DNA of 64,000 nucleotides from SFTJ01 sp045613305 (GTDB lineage: Bacteria; Bacteroidota; Bacteroidia; Bacteroidales; Muribaculaceae): contig JAZLAU010000003.1 in assembly GCA_045613305.1 (NCBI GenBank), positions 1 to 64,000 of the forward strand. Direction: 5' to 3'. The notes beneath the pieces were generated by a model, which was not told the origin of the DNA, made no database searches, and worked only from the letters and a program-made list of their open reading frames with translations. This document shows, piece after piece, positions 34,215-42,739 of the stretch; within the stretch, counting starts at the first letter, position 1, and each line of letters begins with the position of its first letter. The position numbers were made by a program, and so were the translations under genes.

Positions 34215-35192
34215 TTATTTAACGTATGAGTTTTTCTTAACGAAATCTATAATTTCAGAAATATAACCAAATGCCACACACACGTGAGTGTCGGCAGCAC
34301 CATAGTATACACACACCTTGTCACCTTCAGTTAGCGCTGCACATGGGAACACCACATTAGGCACATCGCCCACCAATTCATAAGGAGCAGCAGGGCCGAG
34401 CAAATATGGCTGCGTGCGATAAAGCACCTTTGTAGGGTCGTCCTTGTCGAGAATTGCAGCACCCATTGCATAGCGGAAACCGTTGCAAGTGGTGATTACA
34501 CCATGATAGAACATCAACCAGCCTGCTTCGGTCATAAATGGCACTGTGCCGGCACCAATCTTTGTGCATTGCCAAGCGCTGTCTTCAAAAGGTGTTGGGC
34601 CCATCAAATGACGGTGCTCGCCCCAGAACTTCATGTCTGGGCTAAAACTTACGTAGATATCGCCAAATGGAGTGTGTCCACTATCTGATGGGCGGCTCAT
34701 CATCACATATTTGCCGTCAACCTTTTCTGGGAACAACACACCGTTACGGTTAAATGGCAAAAATGCATTTTCGCATTGATAGAATTCCTTGAAATCGAAG
34801 GTGTAACCTATGCCGATTGTTGGCTGGCCCTTATAGCCGTTACACCATGTAATCCAATAGCGGTCTTCAATCCAAACGCATCGTGGGTCATACTTATAAG
34901 TTGACTCTATCATTGTGGTATTGCCGCACTTAAATTCTATTGGTTCGTGGTTTATTTCCCAGTTAATGCCGTCCTTACTAAAACCAGCAAAAATGTTCAT
35001 TTGCACCGAGCGGTTGTCGCAACGGAACACTCCGGCATAGCCATCCTCAAATGGCACTACTGCACTGTTAAAAATACTATTTGATGTTGGGATTGAGTAG
35101 CGGTCAATTACTGGATTGTTGCTATAACGCCACATCACTTCTTTGCAACCTTCTGGGCGTTCTTCCCATGGGATATTCACTTTTTGTTTCAT
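34215..35192 (-). CDS. GH130 beta-mannoside phosphorylase
   Basis: 325 residues from the ATG at 35192 (MKQKVNIPWEERPEG); a TTG 33 bp upstream sits at the expected transcription start and is rejected. No signal peptide, so cytosolic. The five-bladed propeller family GH130 is shown by NSIFNSAVVPFEDGYAGVFR, YDPRCVWIEDRYWITWC, GVLFPEKVDGKYVMMSRP, GTVPFMTEAGWLMFYHGV and VYYGAADTHVCVAF. The PRCVWIED/YDPR region carries the catalytic Asp. Such enzymes phosphorolyse Man-beta-1,4-GlcNAc or Man-beta-1,4-Glc to mannose-1-phosphate. The partnership with GH92 fits N-glycan core breakdown, as in Bacteroides. It has its own promoter box. Confidence 0.93.
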   Translation of the reverse strand: MKQKVNIPWEERPEGCKEVMWRYSNNPVIDRYSIPTSNSIFNSAVVPFEDGYAGVFRCDNRSVQMNIFAGFSKDGINWEINHEPIEFKCGNTTMIESTYKYDPRCVWIEDRYWITWCNGYKGQPTIGIGYTFDFKEFYQCENAFLPFNRNGVLFPEKVDGKYVMMSRPSDSGHTPFGDIYVSFSPDMKFWGEHRHLMGPTPFEDSAWQCTKIGAGTVPFMTEAGWLMFYHGVITTCNGFRYAMGAAILDKDDPTKVLYRTQPYLLGPAAPYELVGDVPNVVFPCAALTEGDKVCVYYGAADTHVCVAFGYISEIIDFVKKNSYVK

Positions 35193-35229
35193 TGTAAATC
35201 TTGGAATATTATTGGTTTGTTTCAATATG

Positions 35230-35237
35230 CAAATATA
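35230..35237 (-). promoter_or_regulatory. -7 box for the GH130-GH92-GH92 unit
   Basis: Minus strand TATATTTG, 37 nt upstream of the ATG at 35192. Confidence 0.6.
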
Positions 35238-35401
35238 ATATTATTTCTACGAAATCGGTCCATTTAAACCCATAAAAAACCATCTATTTTATTCCTTCAC
35301 ATTCATTATTGTCGCAACCACGCTTATTGTAGCCTTATCACCATTAATCATTTTTGTCACTTTGCGCAAGTGCCGTTGTTGTGAAATTGGATGTTTCTAT
35401 G

Positions 35402-35409
35402 TAAATTTG
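35402..35409 (+). promoter_or_regulatory. -7 box for miaB
   Basis: TAAATTTG, 20 nt before the ATG at 35430; the earlier in-frame ATG at 35391 lies upstream of the box and is excluded. Confidence 0.6.
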
Positions 35410-35429
35410 CCACTGAAATAATCTTTAAT

Positions 35430-36794
35430 ATGGAAAAAATTAATCTCACATACAAGCCCGAAGAATTCTCAAAGAAACTATTCATTGAGACCTACGGTTG
35501 CCAAATGAACGTGGCCGATAGCGAAGTTGTGGCATCGGTCATGAAAATGGCTGGCTACGGCATTTGCGAATCAATCGACGATGCCGATGCCATTTTTATC
35601 AACACTTGCTCTATCAGAGACAATGCGGAGCAGAAAATATTCTCGCGACTCAACCAACTGCACGCTTTGCAACGCAAGCGCGCTAAAAAACTCATCATAG
35701 CCATCATCGGATGCATGGCCGAGCGAATGAAAACAACCCTTCTAAATGAATACGCAGTTGACATTGTGGCCGGACCAGACTCTTATCTCGACCTGCCAAA
35801 CCTTATTGCGGCTGCCGAAAACGGTGAAAAGGCCATCAACATCGAACTTTCGCTAACCGAAACCTATCGCGACGTGATTCCTTCAAGAATTTCGGGCAAC
35901 AAAGTGAGCGGCTACATCAGCATTATGCGTGGTTGCAACAACTTCTGTTCTTATTGCATCGTTCCTTACACTCGCGGACGCGAACGTAGCCGTGAGCCTA
36001 TGAGCATCATTAACGAACTTCGCGATTTGAGAAACAACGGGTTTAAGGAAGCCATCCTTTTAGGCCAAAACGTAAACAGTTATAATTTTGAGCAAGCCGA
36101 CGGAACTATCATAGACTTTGCTGCCTTACTGGCAATGGTGGCTAACGAAGCGCCCGACATGAGAATCCGATTTAGCACTTCGCACCCTAAGGACATGAGC
36201 GACAAGATTTTAGAAACAATCGCTCAACACCACAACATTTGCAATCACATTCACCTTCCGGTGCAAAGCGGCTCAAACTCTGTGCTTAAAGACATGAACC
36301 GAAAATACACTCGCGAATGGTATCTCGACCGAATTGCGGCAATTAAGCGCATAATCCCCGACTGCGGAATTTCTACCGACATGTTCACCGGATTCTACAA
36401 TGAAAGCGAAGACGACTTCCAACAAACTTTGTCGCTTATGCGCGAAGTGGGCTTTGACTCAGCTTTCATGTTTAAATACTCCGAACGTCCTGGCACTCTT
36501 GCTTCAAAAACAATGAAAGACAATGTGCCTGAAGATGTGAAAATCGACCGCTTGAATCGCATGATTGCTTTGCAAAACGAATTGTCGAAGCAAAGCAACG
36601 AACGTGATTTGGGCAAAACTTTCGAAGTGCTTGTTGAGGGTTACTCAAAGCGCTCTCGCGAAGACATGTTTGGTCGCACTCAGCAAAACAAGGTGATAGT
36701 GTTCCCAGCAGGCGATGCCAAAATCGGACAATACAGAACTGCCGTGGTTGAGAAAGCATCTTCGGCAACCCTAATCGGAAAACTTATCGACTAA
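35430..36794 (+). CDS. miaB: tRNA i6A37 methylthiotransferase MiaB
   Basis: 454 residues from the ATG at 35430. Radical-SAM enzyme forming ms2i6A at tRNA position 37. The N-terminal cluster cysteines are in YGCQMNVAD, INTCSIRDNAEQK and IIGCMAER. The radical-SAM triad is in RGCNNFCSYCIVPYTRGRERSR. The later MFKYSERPGTLA and a C-terminal TRAM domain (LVEGYSKRS...) complete the MiaB layout. CSIRDNAE separates it from MtaB, which is also present in the window. Cytosolic, single gene, with a good terminator downstream. Confidence 0.97.
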   Translation: MEKINLTYKPEEFSKKLFIETYGCQMNVADSEVVASVMKMAGYGICESIDDADAIFINTCSIRDNAEQKIFSRLNQLHALQRKRAKKLIIAIIGCMAERMKTTLLNEYAVDIVAGPDSYLDLPNLIAAAENGEKAINIELSLTETYRDVIPSRISGNKVSGYISIMRGCNNFCSYCIVPYTRGRERSREPMSIINELRDLRNNGFKEAILLGQNVNSYNFEQADGTIIDFAALLAMVANEAPDMRIRFSTSHPKDMSDKILETIAQHHNICNHIHLPVQSGSNSVLKDMNRKYTREWYLDRIAAIKRIIPDCGISTDMFTGFYNESEDDFQQTLSLMREVGFDSAFMFKYSERPGTLASKTMKDNVPEDVKIDRLNRMIALQNELSKQSNERDLGKTFEVLVEGYSKRSREDMFGRTQQNKVIVFPAGDAKIGQYRTAVVEKASSATLIGKLID

Positions 36795-36877
36795 CTTACA
36801 AAACCTCACATACAAGAGAGATAGGTTGCTTATCCGACTAACAACAAAGACACATTTACATTCTCATTTTAATACAA

Positions 36878-36913
36878 TAATAGCCAGCCCCATAGGGTTG
36901 GCTATTACTTTTC
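36878..36913. terminator. Terminator between miaB and the convergent glycosyltransferase gene
   Basis: AATAGCCAGCCC-loop-GGGTTGGCTATT followed by ACTTTT on the plus strand. Confidence 0.8.
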
Positions 36914-37023
36914 AATATCTTATTTGTAAGGTTTTTCTTCTATCTTTACCGAACACCACACCTTCGGTCCTCAAAAAACCACGGCACAGGTTTTCCGTAA
37001 TTAACCACACGAATGGCTAATAA

Positions 37024-38208
37024 TTACTTACGCAATCGCTGCCAAGTGTAGTTGCTTTCGCGCATTTGCTTACCTCTTATGCGATAGGCCAAATTCACAA
37101 ACGGACGCCACAATGCATAGAAAGGCACTCCAAGCAACAATCTCGGCGCTTTCAAACGGCGGGCGTTGCCTCTGAAGAGCATTATTAGCGTAATCCAAAG
37201 AGAGAGCAAAATCACTAACGCCAAAGCAAAAGGCAAAATTTGCATAAAACTCAATGCCACAGCAGCAGCCAAACAGCCAAGCACCGCATAGTGGGCTGCT
37301 GAAATCATCGCTGTGCTTATAAATGGCCAACGGCGAAGATTCTTTGCCGTGAAATCATGACGCAACTTCAATTCGGCATGCTCTGCCTTGAAGTCGGTGC
37401 GATACGAAACCATCATCGAATCGCTCGACAACTCCACATGAGTATTGTCTTTATTGGCTATCTCGCTCACAAACAAGTCGTCGTCGCCATAGTGCAACAT
37501 AACAGTCTTTTGAAATCCGTTGTTTGCAAAGAATGTGCTTCTACGGTAAGCCAAATTGTCGTTAGTGCCTCTATAAGGATAACCATTGATGGCACTTGCC
37601 AAATATTGCACCGAGTCGGTTACATTGTCATACACTCTGAAATTCTTGCCAAACGACTTGTCGCCTTTATATCGTGGATGCGAATAACCAATGACCACAT
37701 CAGTGCCATCGCTGAAGTTGCGACACATATTCAACAACCAGTTAGGTCCGGCTGGACAGCAATTGGCATTTGTCACCACTATCAACTCATAGCGTGCAGC
37801 CTTAATGCCAAGCATGATTGCCAACTTGCGGCGCGACACGTTGCGGCTTCCGTCGGGAATAAATGTTTGTCGAAGATTTGGATATTGCACCAAAAAGTCG
37901 GATATCACTTCCGCTGTATTGTCGACCGACGAGTCGTTGATTACGACAACCTCATATTTAGGATAATTCTGATTTAACAAGTATGGCAAGAATCTCTGCA
38001 AATGCGCGCCATTGTTGTGAGCATACACAACAATGGTGGCCGGCGCCAAACCTTCCACCCCATCCACAGCCTCCTCGCTGCTATGCGATGCTCGCTTTAT
38101 GGCACTATGACGTCGTGCATGCCACACGATTATCAATATGCTAAACAGCAAGGCTACGCCCAACAAGGCGCATACCACCGGACTTATTACTAATGAAAAT
38201 TGCATCAT
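37024..38208 (-). CDS. Membrane-bound family 2 glycosyltransferase with atypical TNAN motif
   Basis: 394 residues. One N-terminal helix (about 5-27), a GT2 domain (ATIVVYAHNNGAHL, YEVVVINDSSVDNT), then two or three C-terminal helices and an Arg-rich end. This build fits processive or lipid-linked sugar transfer at the inner membrane. Where most GT2 proteins have a metal-binding DAD/DXD it reads VVTNANCCP, with both Asp replaced by Asn. YGDDDLFVSE keeps the acidic acceptor motif. Loss of the DXD may mean altered metal use or loss of activity. The start may be the ATG at 38205. No other sugar-assembly gene is adjacent. Confidence 0.85.
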   Translation of the reverse strand: MMQFSLVISPVVCALLGVALLFSILIIVWHARRHSAIKRASHSSEEAVDGVEGLAPATIVVYAHNNGAHLQRFLPYLLNQNYPKYEVVVINDSSVDNTAEVISDFLVQYPNLRQTFIPDGSRNVSRRKLAIMLGIKAARYELIVVTNANCCPAGPNWLLNMCRNFSDGTDVVIGYSHPRYKGDKSFGKNFRVYDNVTDSVQYLASAINGYPYRGTNDNLAYRRSTFFANNGFQKTVMLHYGDDDLFVSEIANKDNTHVELSSDSMMVSYRTDFKAEHAELKLRHDFTAKNLRRWPFISTAMISAAHYAVLGCLAAAVALSFMQILPFALALVILLSLWITLIMLFRGNARRLKAPRLLLGVPFYALWRPFVNLAYRIRGKQMRESNYTWQRLRK

Positions 38209-38403
38209 CGATTCTCTGTTTTCTATTTTAGGCTTTGGAACCTACTTATTCAAAATGCAAAGTTAGTGATACTTAACTGAATTACGATGCAATTACACAA
38301 AAAGTTATCCACAGCATTAGTTTTTATACTCCCCGTTTCTTGGTATTTTCCCATTGCCGAATATGAATTTTGAAAAATTTCAAAAAAAAATTACTTTTCA
38401 CTT

Positions 38404-38434
38404 TTTGTTTAGCGCAAATTTCTACATAACTTTG
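38404..38434 (+). promoter_or_regulatory. Consensus Bacteroidetes promoter
   Basis: TTTG at 38404-38407 and TAACTTTG at 38427-38434 with exactly 19 nt between, the best match to TTTG-N19-TAnnTTTG in the window. It implies a leader of about 280 nt before the first gene at 38721. Confidence 0.8.
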
Positions 38435-38440
38435 CATTGA

Positions 38441-38720
38441 TGGGTTTTATTTTTAGTACTCGTAATTAAGTTAGACTGTATGAATAAAATGTAAGGAAAG
38501 AAACACAGCCATGAGTTAAATATCTGCAGAAACTCACGGCACAAAAGTCTCCTTATGTTTAGCCCAAGCGGAGTGGGCCGAAAAATCTACCGTATTTTTA
38601 TTATCACACTTATTGACCTCGTCGAAGTTACTATCCGACACTTGACTATTGCACTTCGGGCTATGCCCCGATTGATTCATTATCATTCTTTTTAGTTTTA
38701 TTGAAAAAAATAGTATTATT
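38441..38720 (+). other. Long 5' leader with three GC-rich hairpins
   Basis: No plus-strand ORF longer than a few codons. Three hairpins stand out in otherwise AT-rich sequence: 38508-38540 (GCC.TGAGTT/AACTCA.GGC), 38562-38578 (GCCCA/TGGGC) and 38658-38668 (GGGC/GCCC). Candidate cis-regulatory RNA; it matches no riboswitch class that I know. A 48-codon minus-strand frame overlaps it (38534-38680) but has no promoter box. Confidence 0.45.
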
Positions 38721-39083
38721 ATGTCAAAGAAAATCACAAAACCAATCCATTATCATTCAGTACTTTACAAAGAGCGCAAAAACTCTATGACTATCCTGAT
38801 TCGTGTCGACAGCATCAACAATCAGATTGCTGCCGTAAACCTAACACAACACGACTTCAGCAACACGGCTCAAGAGCACTATGGTAACGACGTGTTCACC
38901 AACATTACAATCAACGAGCAGCAACAACTCCAAAAACTTGCAAGCAAGTTTCAGGCCCGCACTCCACGCGAACTTGTAGACCGAATCACCGACCGATTCA
39001 CTCCCTACAACGAACGTGCATTCACCGAATTTGTGCTCTTCCTAATCAAGAAGAACATCAATTTTCAGGAATCGGTGGCATAA
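38721..39083 (+). CDS. Unknown small protein, first gene of a four-gene operon
   Basis: 120 residues, soluble, no signal peptide. It opens with a basic segment (MSKKITKPIHYHSVLYKERKN) and has a beta-like stretch TILIRVDSINNQIAAVNLTQHDFS. A helical C-terminal half follows, with NEQQQLQKLASKFQARTPRELVDRITDRF. I do not recognise the family. The gene follows the long structured leader and is read in the same direction as the next three genes (41 bp gap). Possible roles such as RNA or nucleic-acid binding would be speculation. Confidence 0.6.
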   Translation: MSKKITKPIHYHSVLYKERKNSMTILIRVDSINNQIAAVNLTQHDFSNTAQEHYGNDVFTNITINEQQQLQKLASKFQARTPRELVDRITDRFTPYNERAFTEFVLFLIKKNINFQESVA

Positions 39084-39124
39084 CACCCTCACTCTCATGC
39101 AAAACCTCTTAAAAATCTTGGAAT

Positions 39125-39403
39125 ATGAATAACAGAAAACACATCTACAAAGTGAAGGTTGCCATCGAAATAATTGGCATCTCTTCACATCCTGGCAACG
39201 AGCACCAAATACGCAAAACCGTGAGTTTCGTTAATGCCCGTTATAATGTTCTACGAGTGCTTAACCCCGACTTAACCGACCGACAAATCTTATCGTTGCT
39301 TTCAATCGACTGCATCTTAAACCGTCCGCAACCCTATTCCCCTTCGGCACTGCACCGATTTAAGAGAACCATTCTCCTATGGTTCAACCGATTAAGTTCT
39401 TAA
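39125..39403 (+). CDS. Unknown small basic protein
   Basis: 92 residues, basic, no signal. It begins MNNRKHIYKVKVAIEIIGISS, a likely beta strand pair, then NEHQIRKTVSFVNARYNVLRVLNPDLTDRQILSLLSID with a helix, and ends in a hydrophobic/basic segment (FKRTILLWFNRLSS). Not recognised. It is 41 bp after the preceding unknown gene and 50 bp before the DUF1232 gene, so it is probably the second gene of one transcript. Confidence 0.55.
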   Translation: MNNRKHIYKVKVAIEIIGISSHPGNEHQIRKTVSFVNARYNVLRVLNPDLTDRQILSLLSIDCILNRPQPYSPSALHRFKRTILLWFNRLSS

Positions 39404-39453
39404 CGTATATTCAATTCACACATCAAATCACTTTTAAAAAAAACGTAATTACT

Positions 39454-39915
39454 ATGTGGACATTTATCTGGATTTCGATTTTTGCATATTTTGTGTTCAA
39501 TAAAAGTTATGAAGCCATCGCATCACGCTATCACAAACACATTTCATCGGTCGACTGGCACGCCAAGGCGCGTGAAGTATATAATAAACTGCATCCCTAT
39601 GCCATGAAGGCCGGACGACAAGCCGCCAAGCCGCTGCTGCAATTCTACTATGTGATGCAATCCGACTCTGTAAGCAACACCGACCGTGCCATAATCTACG
39701 GGGCATTGGCTTATGTGATTCTGCCAGTCAGCATTCTTCCTTTTTCATCACATAAATTATTGGGGCTCATCGACGAAGCGGCCGCTATTGCTTTAGTGAG
39801 CAAACGGATAACGCCTTACATTACACCCGCAATTTCGGCAAAGGTAGATGACACGCTTTGCGAATGGCTTGGAATCGAATTTGAAGAAGTTTCACTTTAC
39901 CCTACTGTTGAATGA
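39454..39915 (+). CDS. DUF1232 (YkvA-like) membrane protein
   Basis: 153 residues from the ATG at 39454, which opens with a hydrophobic helix (MWTFIWISIFAYFVF); the longer frame from 39379 overlaps the previous gene. The core IIYGALAYVILPVSILPFSS..LGLIDEAAAIALV is the DUF1232 motif, in which a short hydrophobic hairpin ends with an Asp-Glu pair. Homologous small membrane proteins are widespread and uncharacterised. The stop overlaps the start of the DUF1810 gene by 4 bp (ATGA), so the two are coupled. Confidence 0.85.
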   Translation: MWTFIWISIFAYFVFNKSYEAIASRYHKHISSVDWHAKAREVYNKLHPYAMKAGRQAAKPLLQFYYVMQSDSVSNTDRAIIYGALAYVILPVSILPFSSHKLLGLIDEAAAIALVSKRITPYITPAISAKVDDTLCEWLGIEFEEVSLYPTVE

Positions 39916-40358
39916 GAATCGCAAAAAACGACATAGCACGATTCATCGCTGCTCAAAACGTGCCGCTCTACGGGTGCTACAACATCGCTTTGATGGAAAT
40001 CAGCAGCGGCCGAAAGATGAGTCATTGGATTTGGTACATTTTTCCTCAACTGCGGGGCATTAACAGCAGCAGTCGTTCTGATTATTTCGGCATTACCGAC
40101 ATTGATGAGGCCAAAAGATATCTTGCTCACCCAGTGCTCGGAACTCGGCTTCGCGAAATCACCAATGCCGCTCTTTCGCATCGCCATAAAAAGGCCGAAA
40201 AACTGTTCGGCAGCGAAATCGATGCTGAAAAAGTGAAATCGTGCATGACTCTGTTTGACCACATTTCGCCTAACGACATTTTTGCCGAAATGCTTTCTGC
40301 ATTCTATAATGAAAGCCGATGCACTGCCACTCTGGCCATGATAAAGGCATGCAAATAA
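39912..40358 (+). CDS. DUF1810 family protein
   Basis: 148 residues, soluble. The pattern RFIAAQNVPLYGCYNIALMEISSGRKMSHWIWYIFPQLRG, then SDYFGITDIDEAKRYLAHPVLGTRLREI, is the DUF1810 signature, with the invariant SHW.W..FPQ and HP.LG.RL. The family is found across bacteria and fungi and has, as far as I know, no assigned biochemical activity. It is translationally coupled to the DUF1232 gene and is the last gene before a terminator. No signal peptide or membrane segment. Confidence 0.9.
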   Translation: MRIAKNDIARFIAAQNVPLYGCYNIALMEISSGRKMSHWIWYIFPQLRGINSSSRSDYFGITDIDEAKRYLAHPVLGTRLREITNAALSHRHKKAEKLFGSEIDAEKVKSCMTLFDHISPNDIFAEMLSAFYNESRCTATLAMIKACK

Positions 40359-40453
40359 CTCACGGCGAGCATACATCTGAGTAACTCTGATGTTATCTTC
40401 GTAGGCACTACTAAGCAGTTACCCCCAACACACAATTCGCATCCTTCAACATT

Positions 40454-40491
40454 AAAAAGGGGTTGATTCTTTATTCAAGAGTCAACCCTTT
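40454..40491. terminator. Bidirectional terminator
   Basis: AAAGGGGTTGA-TTCTT / AAGAG-TCAACCCTTT with A and T flanks, between the DUF1810 gene (+) and the YiiX-like gene (-). Confidence 0.8.
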
Positions 40492-40530
40492 AGTGTTGTC
40501 ATAACAAAAAAAATTAGTTCGTTTAGCAAC

Positions 40531-41178
40531 TTAATCAAAGTAGCAATAAACTTCTTCAAGAATTTTTGCTTTTATCATGTCGTTGGGATTTGTTCCGGGC
40601 ACTCCTTCCGGGATTTCTTCCCCGTTGTTTTTGAAAAGTTCCACCCAAAATTCAGGCGTGTCACCTTCCTTGTCTTTAAAAGTCATCGGATTGCTGTCAA
40701 ACACCGGACTTTCATCTTCATTAAGATAACATTCATAAACTAACTCCGAGCAATAGAGTTTGCCATTATTGGGCAAGAACGACCAATCGTAAGGTTGTCC
40801 CACACAGCCTTCTACGCGTTTCACCGCTTTCTCTACGCCTACTGCAGCAAGGTGGCTCTCCTTCACACGCATCACCATGACGCCCTTTTTGCCGTCGATA
40901 ACCGCAGCATCGTCCAAAAATTCGGTTAACGGACGTCGCACAACACCATATTTTGGATGTGCCTCTATCACCATGGGCACATTGCCTTCATGCACACACA
41001 CGGCCACATGGTCATACTGATAAGTTTCGCCTGTTTGAGTAGCATCCACTATTGCATCGCTCATGGCAGAACTTTCGGCCACGCAAAAGAGCAAGTCGCC
41101 GTCGTTTAACTCAAATCTTCCACACGACGACAAAATCGCCCACACAAACAGCAGTTGTACAATATTTCTCATCTCCAC
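40531..41178 (-). CDS. YiiX/YebB-like permuted NlpC/P60 cysteine hydrolase lipoprotein
   Basis: 215 residues. Lipoprotein signal MRNIVQLLFVWAILSSCGRF. The mature domain has LNDGDLLFCVAE and YQYDHVAVCV (catalytic His), VIEAHPKYGVV, and YDWSFLPNNGKLYCSELVYECY (catalytic Cys). The order His before Cys marks the circularly permuted papain-like group. Related proteins cleave peptide or acyl amide bonds in the cell envelope; the substrate is unknown. Either ATG (first or third codon) may start translation. It lies alone between two terminators. Confidence 0.85.
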   Translation of the reverse strand: MEMRNIVQLLFVWAILSSCGRFELNDGDLLFCVAESSAMSDAIVDATQTGETYQYDHVAVCVHEGNVPMVIEAHPKYGVVRRPLTEFLDDAAVIDGKKGVMVMRVKESHLAAVGVEKAVKRVEGCVGQPYDWSFLPNNGKLYCSELVYECYLNEDESPVFDSNPMTFKDKEGDTPEFWVELFKNNGEEIPEGVPGTNPNDMIKAKILEEVYCYFD

Positions 41179-41209
41179 TTTTTTTGTAATCTAAATTTCT
41201 TACACGCTA

Positions 41210-41245
41210 AACGGCGTGCTGCTTAATGCAACACGCCGCATTTTC
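41210..41245 (-). terminator. Terminator after the GPH symporter gene
   Basis: Minus strand GCGGCGTGTTGC...GCAGCACGCCG stem followed by TTTAG. It lies 70 bp after the symporter stop and just upstream of the YiiX-like gene. Confidence 0.65.
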
Positions 41246-41314
41246 TTATTTTTAGCGCGATGTTCGCTCGTTGTCAACACGTTACCGACAGAGCCAACTA
41301 TCAAACACCGATTT

Positions 41315-42661
41315 TTACTTATCAATAGGATACTTCTTAACCAACAAAAGCATCACACCTGCTATGATGGCTGGGAAGATTGAGAACAACAACCACACCA
41401 TTGTCTTCACCGATTCCATATTCTCTTCGGCAATGGTAACCACTGTTTGGCCGTTGGCATCGGTTCCTGAAACAAAACCGGCAATACCTAAAAGCAATGC
41501 TACAAGCGCGCCTGAAATAGCAGAGCCAAACTTTTGCGACATAGTTCCCGATGAGAAGATAAGACCTGTTGATGATGTTCCGTTCTTTTCTGTTGCATAA
41601 TCGGCAACGTCGGCATACATCGACCATATCAATGGTGAATAGAATCCGATACCTACCGATGTTAGGACTACCAATAATATCATCAGCCAAATGTAGCCCG
41701 GCTCCATTGGCACAAAGAAGAATGCTACCGATGTCACAGCACAAATCACTGTTGACCAGATAAACGCTTTCTTCTTAGAACCTACCAACTGAGTAAACTT
41801 AGGCGACAAGCCACCGAAAATCATACAAGTCACTTCGCCGAATGTCATAAACACTGTATAGTTGATAATCAAGCCGCTAACGGTTACATCACCTCCAAGG
41901 CAATAAGTTAGCATATAGCCTGCCACAGCATAACGGAATCCGTTGAAGAAGTTACTGCAAATACCCACAAGGGTAAGATAAATCCATGGCTTGTTCTTTA
42001 ACAAGTCGGCAAACGGACGCAACGAGAATTTTTCGGCACGAACTGGTTTTAGGCGTTCCTTTGTGAGCAAACCGCAAGCAAGAGTCATCACTGCTGCAAT
42101 TGCTCCTAAAATTGCACCAAGCACTGCATACTGATGTGCTTCGCTACCGCCTACCATCTTTTGCAAATATGGGAACGACAAAAGTGTCACAAAACCCATT
42201 GCATATGCTCCCACCATACGATATGATGAGAATTGGTTTTTCTCGTTATCGTCGTCGGTCATCACACCAAGCAATGAGCCGTAAGGCACATTAACCGCTG
42301 TGTAAACAGCCATCATCAACAAATAGAGTGAGTAAGCCCAAATGCGCTTTCCTACTGGGCCAAACTCTGGAGTGTAGAGCAACAATGCAAACACCAATCC
42401 CAAAGGTATTGCACCAAATATCAACCATGGGCGATAAGTACCCCAGCGCGATTGTGTGCGGTCGGCTATGCTACCCATCAATGGGTCGGTAACCACGTCA
42501 AACAAACGAGCCAAAAGCATCAATGTTGCAGTGTCGGCCACTGTTAGCCCAAACACATTTGTGAAGAAAAGCGGAAATGCTATCGACATCACTTTCCATG
42601 TGATACCTCCAGCAGCGGCATCGCCCAAGGCGTAACCGATTTTTTCTGAAAACTTTACCAT
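41315..42661 (-). CDS. GPH-family sugar:cation symporter (MelB-like MFS)
   Basis: 448 residues with about twelve hydrophobic helices. The opening KIGYALGDAAAGGITWK and ARLFDVVTDPLMGSIADRTQSRWG form the glycoside-pentoside-hexuronide symporter signature, where the Asp residues coordinate Na+ or H+ and sugar. VNVPYGSLLGVMTDD is also typical. Inner-membrane importer of a mono- or disaccharide. It lies 78 bp after a GH92 gene on the same strand, so it probably imports mannose or a mannosyl disaccharide made by the hydrolases, which GH130 then splits; that link is inference. Confidence 0.92.
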   Translation of the reverse strand: MVKFSEKIGYALGDAAAGGITWKVMSIAFPLFFTNVFGLTVADTATLMLLARLFDVVTDPLMGSIADRTQSRWGTYRPWLIFGAIPLGLVFALLLYTPEFGPVGKRIWAYSLYLLMMAVYTAVNVPYGSLLGVMTDDDNEKNQFSSYRMVGAYAMGFVTLLSFPYLQKMVGGSEAHQYAVLGAILGAIAAVMTLACGLLTKERLKPVRAEKFSLRPFADLLKNKPWIYLTLVGICSNFFNGFRYAVAGYMLTYCLGGDVTVSGLIINYTVFMTFGEVTCMIFGGLSPKFTQLVGSKKKAFIWSTVICAVTSVAFFFVPMEPGYIWLMILLVVLTSVGIGFYSPLIWSMYADVADYATEKNGTSSTGLIFSSGTMSQKFGSAISGALVALLLGIAGFVSGTDANGQTVVTIAEENMESVKTMVWLLFSIFPAIIAGVMLLLVKKYPIDK

Positions 42662-42690
42662 TTTTTTATGTTACACTTTTTTCATCTCAT

Positions 42691-42719
42691 TCACGGCCCC
42701 ACTTGCGGCGAGGCCGTGA
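42691..42719. terminator. GC-rich hairpin between GH92 and the symporter gene
   Basis: TCACGGCC (42691-42698) pairs with GGCCGTGA (42712-42719). On the minus strand it follows the GH92 stop and is not followed by a clean T run. It could be an mRNA-stabilising or attenuating element rather than a full terminator. Confidence 0.55.
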
Positions 42720-42739
42720 TGATTTTATTTTTTATTAAT

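Noticed and set aside
38534..38680. 48-codon minus-strand frame opposite the leader
   Set aside because: Composition is not unreasonable, but there is no promoter box and it lies antisense to a well-supported leader. Kept only as a remark.
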